Shown: positions 42,432-51,249, counted from the first letter of the stretch. The stretch is 64,000 nt of DNA from Methanobacteriota archaeon (GCA_023396065.1 JAEWXF010000033.1:47550-111549); one strand, 5' to 3'. Program-made: numbers and translations. The notes: generated by a model from the sequence alone, not told the origin.

Positions 42432-42808
42432 CGGTCGTTTTGGACACAAATGCGCTGATGATGCCCGCTCAGTTTGGCGTGGACCTCTTTGAAGGTCTGC
42501 GCGAACTTCTGGGAGGATATGATGCAGTTGTACCTGCCGAGGTGGTGTATGAACTGCGCGGTCTCTCAATGGGCAGAGGGAAAGATGCGGCGGCTGCACG
42601 GTTTGGTCTGACCGTTGCGGCGCGCTGTGCCGTTCTTCCGCCCCTGGAGGAGAACATCCCGGTAGATGATAAGGTTATCCGGTCTGCAGAGATGTTTAAT
42701 GCTGTTGTAGTGACCAATGATAGAAAGCTAAAAGATCGTCTGCTCAGTCTTCGCATCCCCGTGGTTATGCTTCGTGCGCGTTGCAGACTTGAGCTTATCG
42801 GCACATAA
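42395..42808 (+). CDS. PIN-domain ribonuclease-like protein (Fcf1/Utp24-like)
   Basis: 137 residues overlapping the eIF2-gamma end by 37 bases. PIN fold with acidic residues in TVVLDTNALMMP, VVYELRGLSMG, DDKVIRSAEMF and VVVTNDRKLKDRLLS (four conserved Asp/Glu). In archaea this gene commonly follows eIF2-gamma and is related to rRNA-processing Fcf1/Utp24. It most likely acts in rRNA maturation. The in-frame ATG 42395 is the only good start. Confidence 0.85.
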   Translation: MASDRHGCSDRVTVVLDTNALMMPAQFGVDLFEGLRELLGGYDAVVPAEVVYELRGLSMGRGKDAAAARFGLTVAARCAVLPPLEENIPVDDKVIRSAEMFNAVVVTNDRKLKDRLLSLRIPVVMLRARCRLELIGT

Positions 42809-42836
42809 TCTGAAAAATTCGACGTGGAGTCAAGAT

Positions 42837-43409
42837 ATGTATTATAAACTGAAGCTCAATGACAAAGTCAGAGTTCCCCCGGAGCGTATGGGCGAGGATC
42901 TGAATACGGTTATCCTCGATGTGCTGCAGGAGCAGTTTGAAGGAAGTGTAGATAAAGAGATGGGTATTTTCATCGCCGTGACGGGTGTTGACCGTGTTGG
43001 CGACGGTGAAATTATCTATAGTGACGGCGGGGTTTACTATGATGTAGACTTTGAAGCGGTTACCCTTCGTCTGACCCTTCAGGAGGTCATTGAGGGTGTG
43101 GTTGTTGAAACAACCAGCTTTGGTGCGTTTATTTCCCTCGGCCCGATCGATGCAATGCTGCACATGAGTCAGATTACTGATGAGTACATCGATTACGATG
43201 AGAAAAACTCCCGGCTTGTCTGTAAGGATACCGGTCGTACTATCGCTGTGGGTGATGCGGTGCGTGCGCGTGTTGTTGCCTTGTCACTGAATGAACGTGA
43301 ACCGCGTGAGTCCAAGATCGGTCTGACCATGCGTCAGCCAGGCCTTGGTACGCTTGCATGGATTGAGGATGAACGCAATCGTGAGCAGGCTGAAAAGGAG
43401 CGGAAGTAA
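42837..43409 (+). CDS. rpo7: DNA-directed RNA polymerase subunit Rpo7 (E')
   Basis: 190 residues. N-terminal RNP-like domain (MYYKLKLNDKVRVPPERMGEDLNTVILDVLQEQFEG) and C-terminal S1 domain (VIEGVVVETTSFGAFISLGPIDAMLHMSQI). It forms the polymerase stalk with Rpo4 and helps open promoters. The Shine-Dalgarno-like ggagt precedes ATG 42837. It overlaps spt4 by one base (TAATG). Confidence 0.95.
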   Translation: MYYKLKLNDKVRVPPERMGEDLNTVILDVLQEQFEGSVDKEMGIFIAVTGVDRVGDGEIIYSDGGVYYDVDFEAVTLRLTLQEVIEGVVVETTSFGAFISLGPIDAMLHMSQITDEYIDYDEKNSRLVCKDTGRTIAVGDAVRARVVALSLNEREPRESKIGLTMRQPGLGTLAWIEDERNREQAEKERK

Positions 43410-43624
43410 TGGCAGTGAAACGGGGCCAGAAAAAACAGCTGCAGGCATGCCGGAACTGTCACAAGGTGCTTGAGGCTGATAAGATCACCTGCCCCGAGTG
43501 TCAGGGCAATGCACTGACCACCGAATGGTTCGGCTACATGGTGATCATCGACTCCCGCCACTCTGACGTTGCAAAAAAGATGAACATTGAGTACAACGGT
43601 CGCTACGCCCTTAAGGTCCGATAA
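43409..43624 (+). CDS. spt4: Transcription elongation factor Spt4 (RpoE'')
   Basis: 71 residues with a zinc ribbon (ACRNCHKVLEADKITCPECQG, CxxC...CxxC) and the conserved ending WFGYMVIIDSRHSDVAKKMNIEYNGRYALKVR. It pairs with Spt5 to stabilise elongating RNA polymerase. ATG overlaps the rpo7 stop, and its own stop overlaps the next start (TAATG), marking tight translational coupling. Confidence 0.96.
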   Translation: MAVKRGQKKQLQACRNCHKVLEADKITCPECQGNALTTEWFGYMVIIDSRHSDVAKKMNIEYNGRYALKVR

Positions 43625-44109
43625 TGCTGTATCTCCCGTCGGAACACCGCGGGCTGTTTAAACAGCCATTCGGTTCTCTTTTTCCGGAATTTTCTGATAT
43701 ACTTCCTCTTCTGAAAGACCGGATAGTCTGTACCGTCGGGGATGTTGTCACGCACTCGGCGTTTTCAGCCGGCATTCTGCCGGCGGTCGGTGTGATTGAC
43801 GGGTTTACGATGCGGTCACCGTATCTTTCTATGCCGGAAATATCACATCATATTCTGCGCGTGAGAAATCCGGCGGGAACGATTACCGACGAGCTTGTTG
43901 CAACTCTTTCCGATGCGGTGGCGTCTTCCCCTTGCGTAATCATGGTGGATGGTGAGGAGGATCTTGCCGTTCTTCCGTTGATCGGTCTTCTGCCCGACGG
44001 CGCGCTCGTGGTGTATGGCCAGCCGAATGAGGGTGTGGTGCTCTGTGAGGTAAGTCCGGCTCTCCGCGTACGCGCCGGAGAACTGCTGTCCTATTTTGTT
44101 CGGAAGTAA
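43624..44109 (+). CDS. GTP-dependent dephospho-CoA kinase (DUF359)
   Basis: 161 residues. VCTVGDVVTHSAFSAGILPAVGVIDGFTMRSP, VRNPAGTIT and MVDGEEDLAVLPLIGLLPDGALVVYGQPNEGVVLCEV are DUF359 signatures. This archaeal enzyme makes coenzyme A from dephospho-CoA with GTP as phosphate donor. Start overlaps the spt4 stop by one base. It is conserved in archaeal transcription/translation operons. Confidence 0.92.
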   Translation: MLYLPSEHRGLFKQPFGSLFPEFSDILPLLKDRIVCTVGDVVTHSAFSAGILPAVGVIDGFTMRSPYLSMPEISHHILRVRNPAGTITDELVATLSDAVASSPCVIMVDGEEDLAVLPLIGLLPDGALVVYGQPNEGVVLCEVSPALRVRAGELLSYFVRK

Positions 44110-44155
44110 GACACCAGTCTTAAATATCCAGCATTCCAATAATTGTGGGATATCG

Positions 44156-44449
44156 ATGGAGATTAAGATCACCTCTAATACCAGAAACGAGCTTTTAAGC
44201 CGTAACGAGGTTGCCTTTACCGCTATGTATGACGGCGCAACCCCGGCACGTGCAGATATCGGGGCAAAAATTGCAGCAATGCAGAACGTCCCTGTGGAAA
44301 ACCTCATTCTCTCTCCGCTGAAGGGACGCTTCGGAGTGCGGGCAGTCACCGGTGTTGCACGCGTCTATGACTCTCCTGAGGCACTGAAAGCAACGGAACG
44401 CGAGTACCTGATTGCCCGCGGCCAGCCGAAGGCAGCTGAGGAGGAGTAA
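44156..44449 (+). CDS. rps24e: Ribosomal protein eS24
   Basis: 97 residues: MEIKITSNTRNELLSRNEVAFTAMYDGATPARADIGAKIA, then NVPVENLILSPLKGRFGVRAVTGVARVYDSPEAL and ARGQPKAAEEE. All are typical of archaeal S24e. ATG 44156 is preceded by the TATA-like ttaaatatcc (about 44120) that may add an internal promoter. Followed closely by S27ae. Confidence 0.95.
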   Translation: MEIKITSNTRNELLSRNEVAFTAMYDGATPARADIGAKIAAMQNVPVENLILSPLKGRFGVRAVTGVARVYDSPEALKATEREYLIARGQPKAAEEE

Positions 44450-44453
44450 GCGT

Positions 44454-44636
44454 ATGGCAGCAAAGAAACCAGTAAAGGAATCCCAGAAACGCAGTGAACT
44501 CTACTCCGTTGACGGACAGGGAAAGGCAACCACCACCCACCGCCACTGCCCCCGCTGTGGCCCGGGTGTCTTCATGGGCGAGCACAAGGACCGCTTTGCC
44601 TGTGGAAAGTGTGGATATACTGAGTTTAAGCAATAA
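44454..44636 (+). CDS. rps27ae: Ribosomal protein eS31 (S27ae)
   Basis: 60 residues with a zinc finger CPRCGPGVFMGEHKDRFACGKCGY (CxxC-x13-CxxC). Basic N-terminus MAAKKPVKESQKRSELY. It starts 4 bases after the S24e stop, so the two are co-expressed. Confidence 0.95.
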   Translation: MAAKKPVKESQKRSELYSVDGQGKATTTHRHCPRCGPGVFMGEHKDRFACGKCGYTEFKQ

Positions 44637-44643
44637 TATAATT

Positions 44644-46221
44644 ATGCCCGAAAAAAGGGTTCTTGGCATTGAAGGGACGGCATGGAACTTCAGTGCCGCT
44701 GTTTTTGATGAGGATTTAGTCAGTCTGCACTCTTCGCCGTATGTACCGCCGCATGGAGGGATTCATCCGCGGGAAGCGGCACAGCATCATGCGGGTGTTG
44801 CAGCAGAGGTCATCGGACAGGTCCTTGAAGAGGCCGGAACTGACATTGACGGTGTGGCGTTTTCCATTGGTCCGGGCCTTGGTCCGTCTCTGCGTACCGC
44901 AGCAACTGCAGCCCGGTCACTTGCCCTGAAGTTCGGTGTTCCGCTTATCGGCGTGAATCACTGTGTGGCTCATGTGGAGATCGGTCGCTGGTACACAAAG
45001 TTCACGGATCCGATTGTGTTGTATGCGTCCGGTGCGAACACGCAGGTCCTCGGCTTTCTGAACGGCCGGTACCGTATCTTTGGCGAGACGCTGGACATTG
45101 GTCTTGGCAACGCGCTGGATAAGTTTGCCCGCAGTCATGACCTCCCACATCCGGGGGGTCCGATTATCGAGGAGATGGCAAAGAAAGGATCCTATATTCC
45201 TCTTCCGTATACGGTGAAGGGGATGGATCTTGCATTCTCCGGGCTGATGAGCGCGGCAAAAGATGCAACTGTCCGGGGCGCGTCAATGGAAGATGTCTGT
45301 TTCAGTTATCAGGAGACGGCATTTGCGATGTGTGTTGAGGTGACGGAACGTGCTCTGGCCCATACCGGCAAAGATGAGGTCATTCTGGTCGGTGGTGTCG
45401 GGGCGAACTCACGTCTTCAGGAGATGCTCCGCATTATGTGCGAGGAGCGCGGTGCGCAGTTTATGGCGCCGCCGCGTGTGTATATGGGTGACAACGGGGC
45501 GATGATCGCCTACACCGGGAAAGTGATGCTGGAGGCAGGCTCGACGATCTCTATTGCGGACTCGGTTGTCAATCCTGGATACCGGTCAGATCAGGTTGAG
45601 GTAACCTGGCGGCAGGATGCAGGCATGCTGTTTGCCCCTGGTCAATCGGAAACGGCGGAACGGGGTGCTGAGGCTTCTGTGGATCTTACCGGCACTGACG
45701 TAGTCAAGACCCGGTTGTCAAAGGGATACCGCGCGCCGGAACTGGACCGGCATCTCATTCTTGAACGGACCCGCGCCGAGGCACGGTGTATCTCTGCGGC
45801 GCGGCGCGGCGGTGTTCCGGTCCCGGTCATCCGTGATGTTACGGACCATGCAATTGTGATGGAAAAGCTGAACGGCGATGTTCTGAAGTATGTTATCAAC
45901 GAAACATACGCCTATGAGGCAGGGGTGACGGTTGGCAGGCTTCACCACACCGGCATTGTCCACGGCGATCTGACAACCTCAAACATGATCGAACGAGCAG
46001 GCCGCGTGTATCTCCTTGACTTCGGTCTTGCCCAGATGACGGATGAGATTGAGCCGCGCGGCGTAGACCTCCATGTCCTGTTCCAGACTCTGGAGAGCAC
46101 AACCTCCTCTCCTGCTCTGCTGAAGGATGCATTCTGTACCGGGTACCGGTCCGTATTCTCCGGCGCGGATGCAGTGATCGCGCGTGAGGCGGAGATTGAA
46201 CTCCGGGGGAGATATTTATGA
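44644..46221 (+). CDS. kae1: Kae1-Bud32 fusion, tRNA t6A synthesis and kinase
   Basis: 525 residues. N-terminal Kae1/TsaD domain: VLGIEGTAWNFSAAVF, HPREAAQHH, NHCVAHVEIGRW (metal histidines) and GGVGANSRLQEML. From about residue 340 a Bud32 kinase domain with IVMEKLNGDVLKYV and the catalytic HGDLTTSNMI followed by LLDFGLAQ. The KEOPS subunits make N6-threonylcarbamoyladenosine in tRNA; the fused form is known in some archaea. Start ATG 44644 follows S27ae by 7 bases. Ends with a 4-base overlap onto the ITPase. Confidence 0.95.
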   Translation: MPEKRVLGIEGTAWNFSAAVFDEDLVSLHSSPYVPPHGGIHPREAAQHHAGVAAEVIGQVLEEAGTDIDGVAFSIGPGLGPSLRTAATAARSLALKFGVPLIGVNHCVAHVEIGRWYTKFTDPIVLYASGANTQVLGFLNGRYRIFGETLDIGLGNALDKFARSHDLPHPGGPIIEEMAKKGSYIPLPYTVKGMDLAFSGLMSAAKDATVRGASMEDVCFSYQETAFAMCVEVTERALAHTGKDEVILVGGVGANSRLQEMLRIMCEERGAQFMAPPRVYMGDNGAMIAYTGKVMLEAGSTISIADSVVNPGYRSDQVEVTWRQDAGMLFAPGQSETAERGAEASVDLTGTDVVKTRLSKGYRAPELDRHLILERTRAEARCISAARRGGVPVPVIRDVTDHAIVMEKLNGDVLKYVINETYAYEAGVTVGRLHHTGIVHGDLTTSNMIERAGRVYLLDFGLAQMTDEIEPRGVDLHVLFQTLESTTSSPALLKDAFCTGYRSVFSGADAVIAREAEIELRGRYL

Positions 46222-46760
46222 TTACACTTGTGACCGGAAACAAAAACAAAGCCGCTGAGGTTGCTGCATTCTTTTCCGGCATTACTGAGGTCGCGCATCG
46301 GGATTTTGTCTGCGTCGAGCCGCAGGCGGATACCGTAGAGGAGATTGCCCGGTCCAAAGCCGAACAGGCATATGCCGCGCTTGGGGTGCCCCTCATCGTT
46401 GACGATACCGGTCTGTTCATCTCCGCACTCTCCGGTTTTCCCGGCCCCTATGCCGCATACGTGCAGGATACCATCGGGAACGACGGAATTCTCCGGCTGA
46501 TGTCCGGTGTACCGGACCGGAGCGCATACTTTGCAACGGCCGTTGCTTATGCGGATGCCGACGGTATTTCTGTGTTCTCCGGTCGTGTTAACGGCATGAT
46601 TGCGGAGGCTGCCAAAGGGACGGACGGGTTTGGATATGATCCGATCTTTTCCGTCGGCAGCAGGACTCTGGCGGAGATGACCGTTGCGGAAAAGAATCAG
46701 GTGTCCCATCGTGCACGTGCCCTGTTGGCGTTTCGTGACTGGTATGCTGCGTCCCGATGA
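46218..46760 (+). CDS. XTP/dITP diphosphatase (RdgB/HAM1 family)
   Basis: 180 residues. VTGNKNKAAEVAAFF, VEEIARSKAEQAYAALGVPLIVDDTGLFISALSGFPGPYAAYV and GTDGFGYDPIF are Ham1 signatures. It cleans the nucleotide pool by hydrolysing non-canonical purine triphosphates. The ATGA overlap with kae1-bud32 shows operon membership. Confidence 0.95.
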   Translation: MITLVTGNKNKAAEVAAFFSGITEVAHRDFVCVEPQADTVEEIARSKAEQAYAALGVPLIVDDTGLFISALSGFPGPYAAYVQDTIGNDGILRLMSGVPDRSAYFATAVAYADADGISVFSGRVNGMIAEAAKGTDGFGYDPIFSVGSRTLAEMTVAEKNQVSHRARALLAFRDWYAASR

Positions 46761-46823
46761 GCGTAATTGTTAATATCACCCACAACACACATTATAGAAC
46801 TCAATATACGGGGTTATTCATAC

Positions 46824-46967
46824 ATGAGATTCCCAGAAGCAGAAGCAAGACTTCTCAATGTTAAAGTTTGCATGAAATGCAACGCACGTAATGCTGTTCG
46901 CGCAACCACCTGCCGCAAATGCGGGTCTACCTCTCTTCGCCCGAAGAATAAGGAACGCAAAGCATAA
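46824..46967 (+). CDS. rpl40e: Ribosomal protein eL40
   Basis: 47 residues MRFPEAEARLLNVKVCMKC, then NARNAVRATTCRKCGSTSLRPKNKERKA, with a C4 zinc finger. The frame is open upstream to 46767, but ATG 46824 gives the standard L40e start. A TATA-like attatagaac lies 25 to 30 bases upstream. Confidence 0.95.
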   Translation: MRFPEAEARLLNVKVCMKCNARNAVRATTCRKCGSTSLRPKNKERKA

Positions 46968-47020
46968 TTGTGTAATGTGGTGCGGTATTTTTCCGCACCG
47001 ATTCATTTTTCCCAAAAAAG

Positions 47021-47695
47021 TTATACGGAATAATACGTTACCCGCTTGCCTTTTTCGCGGTATTCACCTGCATACGTGTCAATATTGCGCTTGTATCCGA
47101 TACGGTTAACGAATCCGAGTTTTTTCAACTCCTCGCGCACCCGCATTACATCTGCTTCATCCGCCCAGTCAGGGGTGAAGATATAGATCACTTTCCGATC
47201 GTCGTGCGAGTCTTCATTTTCTTTTGCCGTGCTCACCTTAGCTCCGATGCCGAGTCGTCCGTCCACCGTAGCGTTCCGGATTTTCTTCCACGCTTCATCG
47301 GCCTCTTCCGGGGGCAGAAAGATCAGCCACTTTCCGGCCTCTTCTGCGGCGCCCGCGCCGGCAGCAGTTCCCGGTTTGTCTTGCTGAATCCAGTATGACC
47401 GGGTTGTTTTTGTCGGGACAATTCCCTCGCCGGTCGCATACAGTGCGGCAATCTCTCCGCCGGATCCGACATCGGCAAGCGGTTCTGCAAGCGGCGGATA
47501 CTCTTCAGCGAATTTTTCCAGAAGCTCCGTGCAGCGCCCGGTCAGATCAACACCCGCTTCTGTCTCGCGGTACAGGCATGTTCCCTCCGTTTCCAGCTGC
47601 TGTTCCATGAAAATGGTGAACATCCCAAATGCCAGATCGGCCAGTTCCTCTGTCATGATCTCTTCGTCGGTATTCAGGGTTGCATCTTCAGCCAT
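47021..47695 (-). CDS. DUF1917-like (Bles03-fold) protein with helical N-domain
   Basis: 224 residues. The C-terminal part, KWLIFLPPEEADEAWKKIRNATVDGRLGIGAKVSTAK then DDRKVIYIFTPDWADEADVMRVREELKKLGF, matches the DUF1917 family, often labelled putative phosphothreonine lyase domain protein. The N-terminal 90 residues are acidic and helical. The activity is unproven. Convergent with L40e; its promoter faces htpX. Confidence 0.75.
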   Translation of the reverse strand: MAEDATLNTDEEIMTEELADLAFGMFTIFMEQQLETEGTCLYRETEAGVDLTGRCTELLEKFAEEYPPLAEPLADVGSGGEIAALYATGEGIVPTKTTRSYWIQQDKPGTAAGAGAAEEAGKWLIFLPPEEADEAWKKIRNATVDGRLGIGAKVSTAKENEDSHDDRKVIYIFTPDWADEADVMRVREELKKLGFVNRIGYKRNIDTYAGEYREKGKRVTYYSV

Positions 47696-47789
47696 AACTC
47701 ACTGAATTATTGTATCACCGATCTATCTTTAGATTTCGCATTGCGGGACACGAAGCATATTAGCTCCCGCGTATACATTAATACATACA

Positions 47790-48710
47790 ATGATTTGGAA
47801 GCGTGATTATGGCCTCGTCGCCCGTCAGATGGTAGCTTGGGCAGTAATGCTGCTCATCTATATTGTCCTTTTCTCAGTAATTGGATGGTGGCTTGCCGGT
47901 ACAGGCATGTTTGGTTCCTACTATCTGTATATTGTGATAGGTATGGCTGCCGTTATGGCGCTGATTCAGTACTTCCTTTCGGATAAGTTAGTGCTGATGA
48001 CTACCAAAGCCAAGGTTGTCTCAGAGGATGAGGAGCCGAAGCTGTATGCAATGGTGAAAAAACTCGCGGATCAGGCAGAGCTGCCGATGCCGCGCGTTGC
48101 AATCATGCCGTCTCCGGTACCGAATGCATTTGCGACCGGCAGAAGCCCAAAACATGCGGTTGTTGCCGTGACGCAGGCAATCAGAGGTGTTCTGACGGAT
48201 GAGGAGCTGGAAGCGGTTCTGGCGCATGAACTGGCCCATGTAAAGAATCGTGACATGCTGACGATGACAATCGGGAGTTTCGCAGTTTCGGTTGCGGCAG
48301 CGATCATCAACAATGCCTTTATCATGGCGTTCCTCAGCAGCGGTCGTGACAGTGAAAACGGTGGCGGTATCATCGCGTTTATTGTCGCGATGGTTGTCGT
48401 TGTAATCGTCTACATCGTTGGCATTCTGGTGACGATGGCAATCTCCCGTTACCGGGAGTTCTCCGCTGACCGCGGCAGTGCATACATTACCCGTGACCCG
48501 GACGCACTGATTCGTGCACTCAAGAAAATCTCCGGCAGAATGGATACGATTCCTCCGGACAAGAAGCGGGAGATCTCCGGAAACAATGCATTCTATATCA
48601 TTCCGGCAATCTCCGGTGAGTCGATCATGGAGCTGGTCTCTACACACCCGACCCTTGAGAAGCGTATTGCAAATCTGGAGAAGGTCAAAATGGAGATGCA
48701 GGGATACTAA
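47790..48710 (+). CDS. htpX: Membrane zinc metalloprotease HtpX
   Basis: 306 residues. Two N-terminal membrane helices (AWAVMLLIYIVLFSVIGWWL and LYIVIGMAAVMALIQYFL), the catalytic HELAH at 146-150, two more helices (MTIGSFAVSVAAAIINNAF and FIVAMVVVVIVYIVGILV) and the third zinc-ligand region SRYREFSADRGSAYI. It degrades damaged membrane proteins. Start ATG 47790 has an AT-rich promoter region upstream. It is followed by two tRNAs. Confidence 0.96.
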   Translation: MIWKRDYGLVARQMVAWAVMLLIYIVLFSVIGWWLAGTGMFGSYYLYIVIGMAAVMALIQYFLSDKLVLMTTKAKVVSEDEEPKLYAMVKKLADQAELPMPRVAIMPSPVPNAFATGRSPKHAVVAVTQAIRGVLTDEELEAVLAHELAHVKNRDMLTMTIGSFAVSVAAAIINNAFIMAFLSSGRDSENGGGIIAFIVAMVVVVIVYIVGILVTMAISRYREFSADRGSAYITRDPDALIRALKKISGRMDTIPPDKKREISGNNAFYIIPAISGESIMELVSTHPTLEKRIANLEKVKMEMQGY

Positions 48711-48785
48711 TCCCCTTATTTTCTGTTTCAGGAACTATTTCCGGTAGATTTAATAACTTCTAAATGAAACATATGTGACGCAAAG

Positions 48786-48856
48786 GCACTGATGGTCTAG
48801 AGGTATGACTTTGGCCTTCCAAGCCAATAGCCCGGGTTCGATTCCCGGTCGGTGCA
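48786..48856 (+). tRNA. tRNA-Gly (TCC)
   Basis: Cloverleaf with acceptor GCACTGA paired with TCGGTGC and discriminator A, D-arm TGGTCTAGAGGTA, anticodon loop CTTCCAA (anticodon TCC), T-arm CCGGGTTCGATTCCCGG. No intron, CCA not encoded. An AT-rich promoter lies at 48745-48770. It lies 21 bases before tRNA-Val, with an oligo-T stretch between them. Confidence 0.95.
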
Positions 48857-48877
48857 CTCCCTTTTTGTGGGTTTTTT

Positions 48878-48949
48878 GGATTCGTGGTCTAGTGGTATGA
48901 CGTCGCCTTCACACGGCGAAGGTCAGGAGTTCGAATCTCCTCGGATCCA
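48878..48949 (+). tRNA. tRNA-Val (CAC)
   Basis: Cloverleaf with acceptor GGATTCG paired with CGGATCC, anticodon loop TTCACAC (anticodon CAC) on a CGCC/GGCG stem, T-arm AGGAGTTCGAATCTCCT. No intron. Body highly similar to the tRNA-Val(GAC) at 8271-8344. Oligo-T runs lie just before it (48872-48877). Confidence 0.95.
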
Positions 48950-49267
48950 TCTTTTCGTGTATTACTAGTAAACAAGTGTACAGAACGAAACGCTATGGAT
49001 ATAGTAATGCTGCAGGAGTTGCGACAGAAACGTGGCTTACAGACATTTTTAGCATCAGAAAAAGAGATCCGTGTTCCGGATATGGGGAATTCCGGAACCG
49101 GTATTCTGTATTGTGGTGGAATAGTATGCTGTTGTGTGTGTAGTGCTGTGTGTGATGTTTTGGTGGTTGCGGCTCCGGATTACCGTTGCCGCAACTATAT
49201 ACTACTCTGTTGCCAATGTATATATTCTTTTACATAATGTCTGGTTAGTCATTCCATACTGCGGACA
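48950..49267. other. Non-coding interval with an 8-base inverted repeat
   Basis: An 80-codon frame (48995-49237) is open but very cysteine-rich in a low-complexity GT stretch, without ribosome site or clear promoter. I treat it as chance. A perfect inverted repeat gttgcggc (49166-49173) and gccgcaac (49188-49195) could form a hairpin. AT-rich DNA at 49200-49240 could hold a promoter. No other gene seen. Confidence 0.4.
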
Positions 49268-49726
49268 CTACTCTTTCTTCGCGGGAACACCGCCAATCGA
49301 ACAACTGGCGCCGCAGGGTTCCTTTGCAACTTCAGGAATCACACGATAGGCATTTGCAAGCACGGAGGAGTTCGCCAGAAGCCCCGCGACCAGCACCGCC
49401 TCCAGAATTTCTTCTTTGGGAATACCCATCTTCTTTGCAACCTGCATATGATATGCCGTACAGTGATCACACCGGAGAGCAGCACCAACCGCCAGACTGA
49501 TCAGTTCAATCACCCGGGGTTCCAGATTACTCATCTGATTTACCGCATTCTTATAGAGAAGATGTGAGATCAGCGCTTCCGGGGAATCCTCCAGCTTCCT
49601 GTAGATCAGCGGAACAGTCCCATACTCCTCCTCGACCCGTGCCAGCCAGTCCGCCGCAGTCTTCTGGGCGCCCTTCACCTCAACCTCACGCATCGCTTCC
49701 TGAAAATCCAGATCAAACTCAACCAT
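49268..49726 (-). CDS. Carboxymuconolactone decarboxylase / AhpD-like protein
   Basis: 152 residues. The AhpD signature VGAALRCDHCTAYHMQVAKKMGIPKEEI contains a CxxC and following His, a thiol redox site of alkylhydroperoxidase-type proteins. A C-terminal extra with cysteines (KEPCGASCSIGG) may bind metal. It follows mmp7 (6 bases apart) in the same direction, so it may be co-transcribed with the MCR-activation operon; a redox-protection role would fit but is inference. Confidence 0.85.
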   Translation of the reverse strand: MVEFDLDFQEAMREVEVKGAQKTAADWLARVEEEYGTVPLIYRKLEDSPEALISHLLYKNAVNQMSNLEPRVIELISLAVGAALRCDHCTAYHMQVAKKMGIPKEEILEAVLVAGLLANSSVLANAYRVIPEVAKEPCGASCSIGGVPAKKE

Positions 49727-49732
49727 AACGAC

Positions 49733-50671
49733 TCACACCACAATATTTGTCTCAGACAGCGGCCGGATACGAATCAGAATATAGTTCCGCATCCGGGACG
49801 GCAGCACATCCGCCACATCCCCGACACGGATATCATCCTCAATCACCAGCTCATGGATTTTCTGTGCATACTCAGAGTATGCCAGCTTCACCCGCAGACC
49901 GGTCAGCTGCACCGCAATTGGTGATGGGGAGTACACCTCCTCAATCTCAGGAATCTCCTGCTTGATCAGAGCCTGAATACGCGCCGGAGACACCGACAAC
50001 GGATCCATTGCAAGCTCATCGCGACGCCGGGCAATCACCCGCTCCACCTCCTCAATCACCAGATCCAGCCGGTGAATATCCGCTTCCGTTTGCGTCCGGT
50101 GCATAAACCGCCCGAGACCGCCGACGTAGCCTTCCACCGGCGGATCAGTCTGCTTTTCCAGCATCTCACGCGCCGGACCGCCGGTCAGGATAATCGGAAC
50201 CGTAATGCCGCGCCGCAGCTTCGGAAACTTCCGCTCAATACAGGAAGCAAAGTTCCCCAGAACATAAATCGCCAGATCATGTTCATTGATCAGATCCCGC
50301 TCCTCATCATTCAGCTGCGCAATCCGCTTCCCGAACCCGCGTGCCATTCCGAGAATATTCGACTTCGACCCGTGACTGCGCAGATACTCAGCCACATCAC
50401 ACGCAGAATGCGGCAGATGATGAATCTCAAGACTCGGAATAACAACCGCAATCTCTGTACCTACCAGAGGCGAAGACTGCACCTCCCCGGCAAGAGGACG
50501 GGAAAACTCCTTCAGCCGCTCAACATCCGCCTGAGGCATCAGCACCTGCAGAACAACCTCACTCGCAATATTGTGCCGCTGCACAATATACCCGCCCATA
50601 TCCTCAATATAATCAACAATCTCATCAAGCCGGTAAACGCCGCCCTTATAGGTAATCGGTATGAGAATCAT
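49733..50671 (-). CDS. mmp7: Methanogenesis marker protein 7
   Basis: 312 residues, start MILIPITYKGGVYRLDEIVDYIEDMGGYIVQRHN, with the conserved region GYVGGLGRFMHRTQTEADIHRLDLVIEEVERV. The family is found only in methanogens and related MCR-bearing archaea and is a reported part of the MCR-activation complex. No catalytic motif is visible from sequence; one cysteine lies in FASCIERKFPKLRRG. It overlaps mmp17 by 4 bases and is the distal gene of the operon. Confidence 0.92.
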   Translation of the reverse strand: MILIPITYKGGVYRLDEIVDYIEDMGGYIVQRHNIASEVVLQVLMPQADVERLKEFSRPLAGEVQSSPLVGTEIAVVIPSLEIHHLPHSACDVAEYLRSHGSKSNILGMARGFGKRIAQLNDEERDLINEHDLAIYVLGNFASCIERKFPKLRRGITVPIILTGGPAREMLEKQTDPPVEGYVGGLGRFMHRTQTEADIHRLDLVIEEVERVIARRRDELAMDPLSVSPARIQALIKQEIPEIEEVYSPSPIAVQLTGLRVKLAYSEYAQKIHELVIEDDIRVGDVADVLPSRMRNYILIRIRPLSETNIVV

Positions 50672-51249
50672 CTGAGTGCCTCCTCCATAATCCGGAACCG
50701 TTCGGCAATAATCTTCTCCACATCCTCTGCCGGCAGAGTATTCTCACTTGCCGCATAGGAGAACCGGTCGGACCCGTAGTTCTCACGGCGGACCTTAAAC
50801 CCTTCCGGTGCAATAACCTGAATCGCATAAATCAGATCCTTAAACAGCGACTCCGCCGGATCGATGACAACCCAGCTCTCCAGATCTTTGGGAATCTCCA
50901 CATCACTGATGATCACCGTAAACCGGTCTGGCTGGTCCACAGTATCATGACCGAGCCTGTTCCACAGCATCTTCAGCATCGCGGCAAGATAGGTCTCGTC
51001 CCCGACCGCGATCGTCGCTTTGCCGTCCTGCACCAGAACATTCCCTACATCTGAAACGCGGATAGCGGCACGCGGCGGACGAATCAGACCAGTTGCAACA
51101 AACAGCGGATACTCCGGATCAATGTAGAGATGAAGCCCTTCGACGATCGAGAGCAGATTGTGGTCCTGTAAAACCGTCGTAGTAATTTTGTGGTAATTAT
51201 CGGCACCATCCTCCGTGGACTCAACCGCGAAGTAGTCTAAGCCTGCCAT
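50668..51249 (-). CDS. mmp17: Methanogenesis marker protein 17
   Basis: 193 residues, start MAGLDYFAVESTEDGADNYHKI. Alternating alpha/beta with conserved stretch IVEGLHLYIDPEYPLFVATGLIRPPRAAIRV and the tail YAASENTLPAEDVEKIIAERFRIMEE. The family is methanogen-specific and reported with the MCR-activation complex. It has no cysteine visible, so any metal cluster must be bound by partners. It is followed by mmp7 through ATGA, and its start abuts the mmp15 stop. Confidence 0.92.
   Translation of the reverse strand: MAGLDYFAVESTEDGADNYHKITTTVLQDHNLLSIVEGLHLYIDPEYPLFVATGLIRPPRAAIRVSDVGNVLVQDGKATIAVGDETYLAAMLKMLWNRLGHDTVDQPDRFTVIISDVEIPKDLESWVVIDPAESLFKDLIYAIQVIAPEGFKVRRENYGSDRFSYAASENTLPAEDVEKIIAERFRIMEEALR

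Noticed and set aside
48995..49237. 80-codon cysteine-rich ORF after tRNA-Val(CAC)
   Set aside because: Cysteines come from a TGT/GTG low-complexity run; no ribosome site or promoter placed properly. Could be revisited with expression data.
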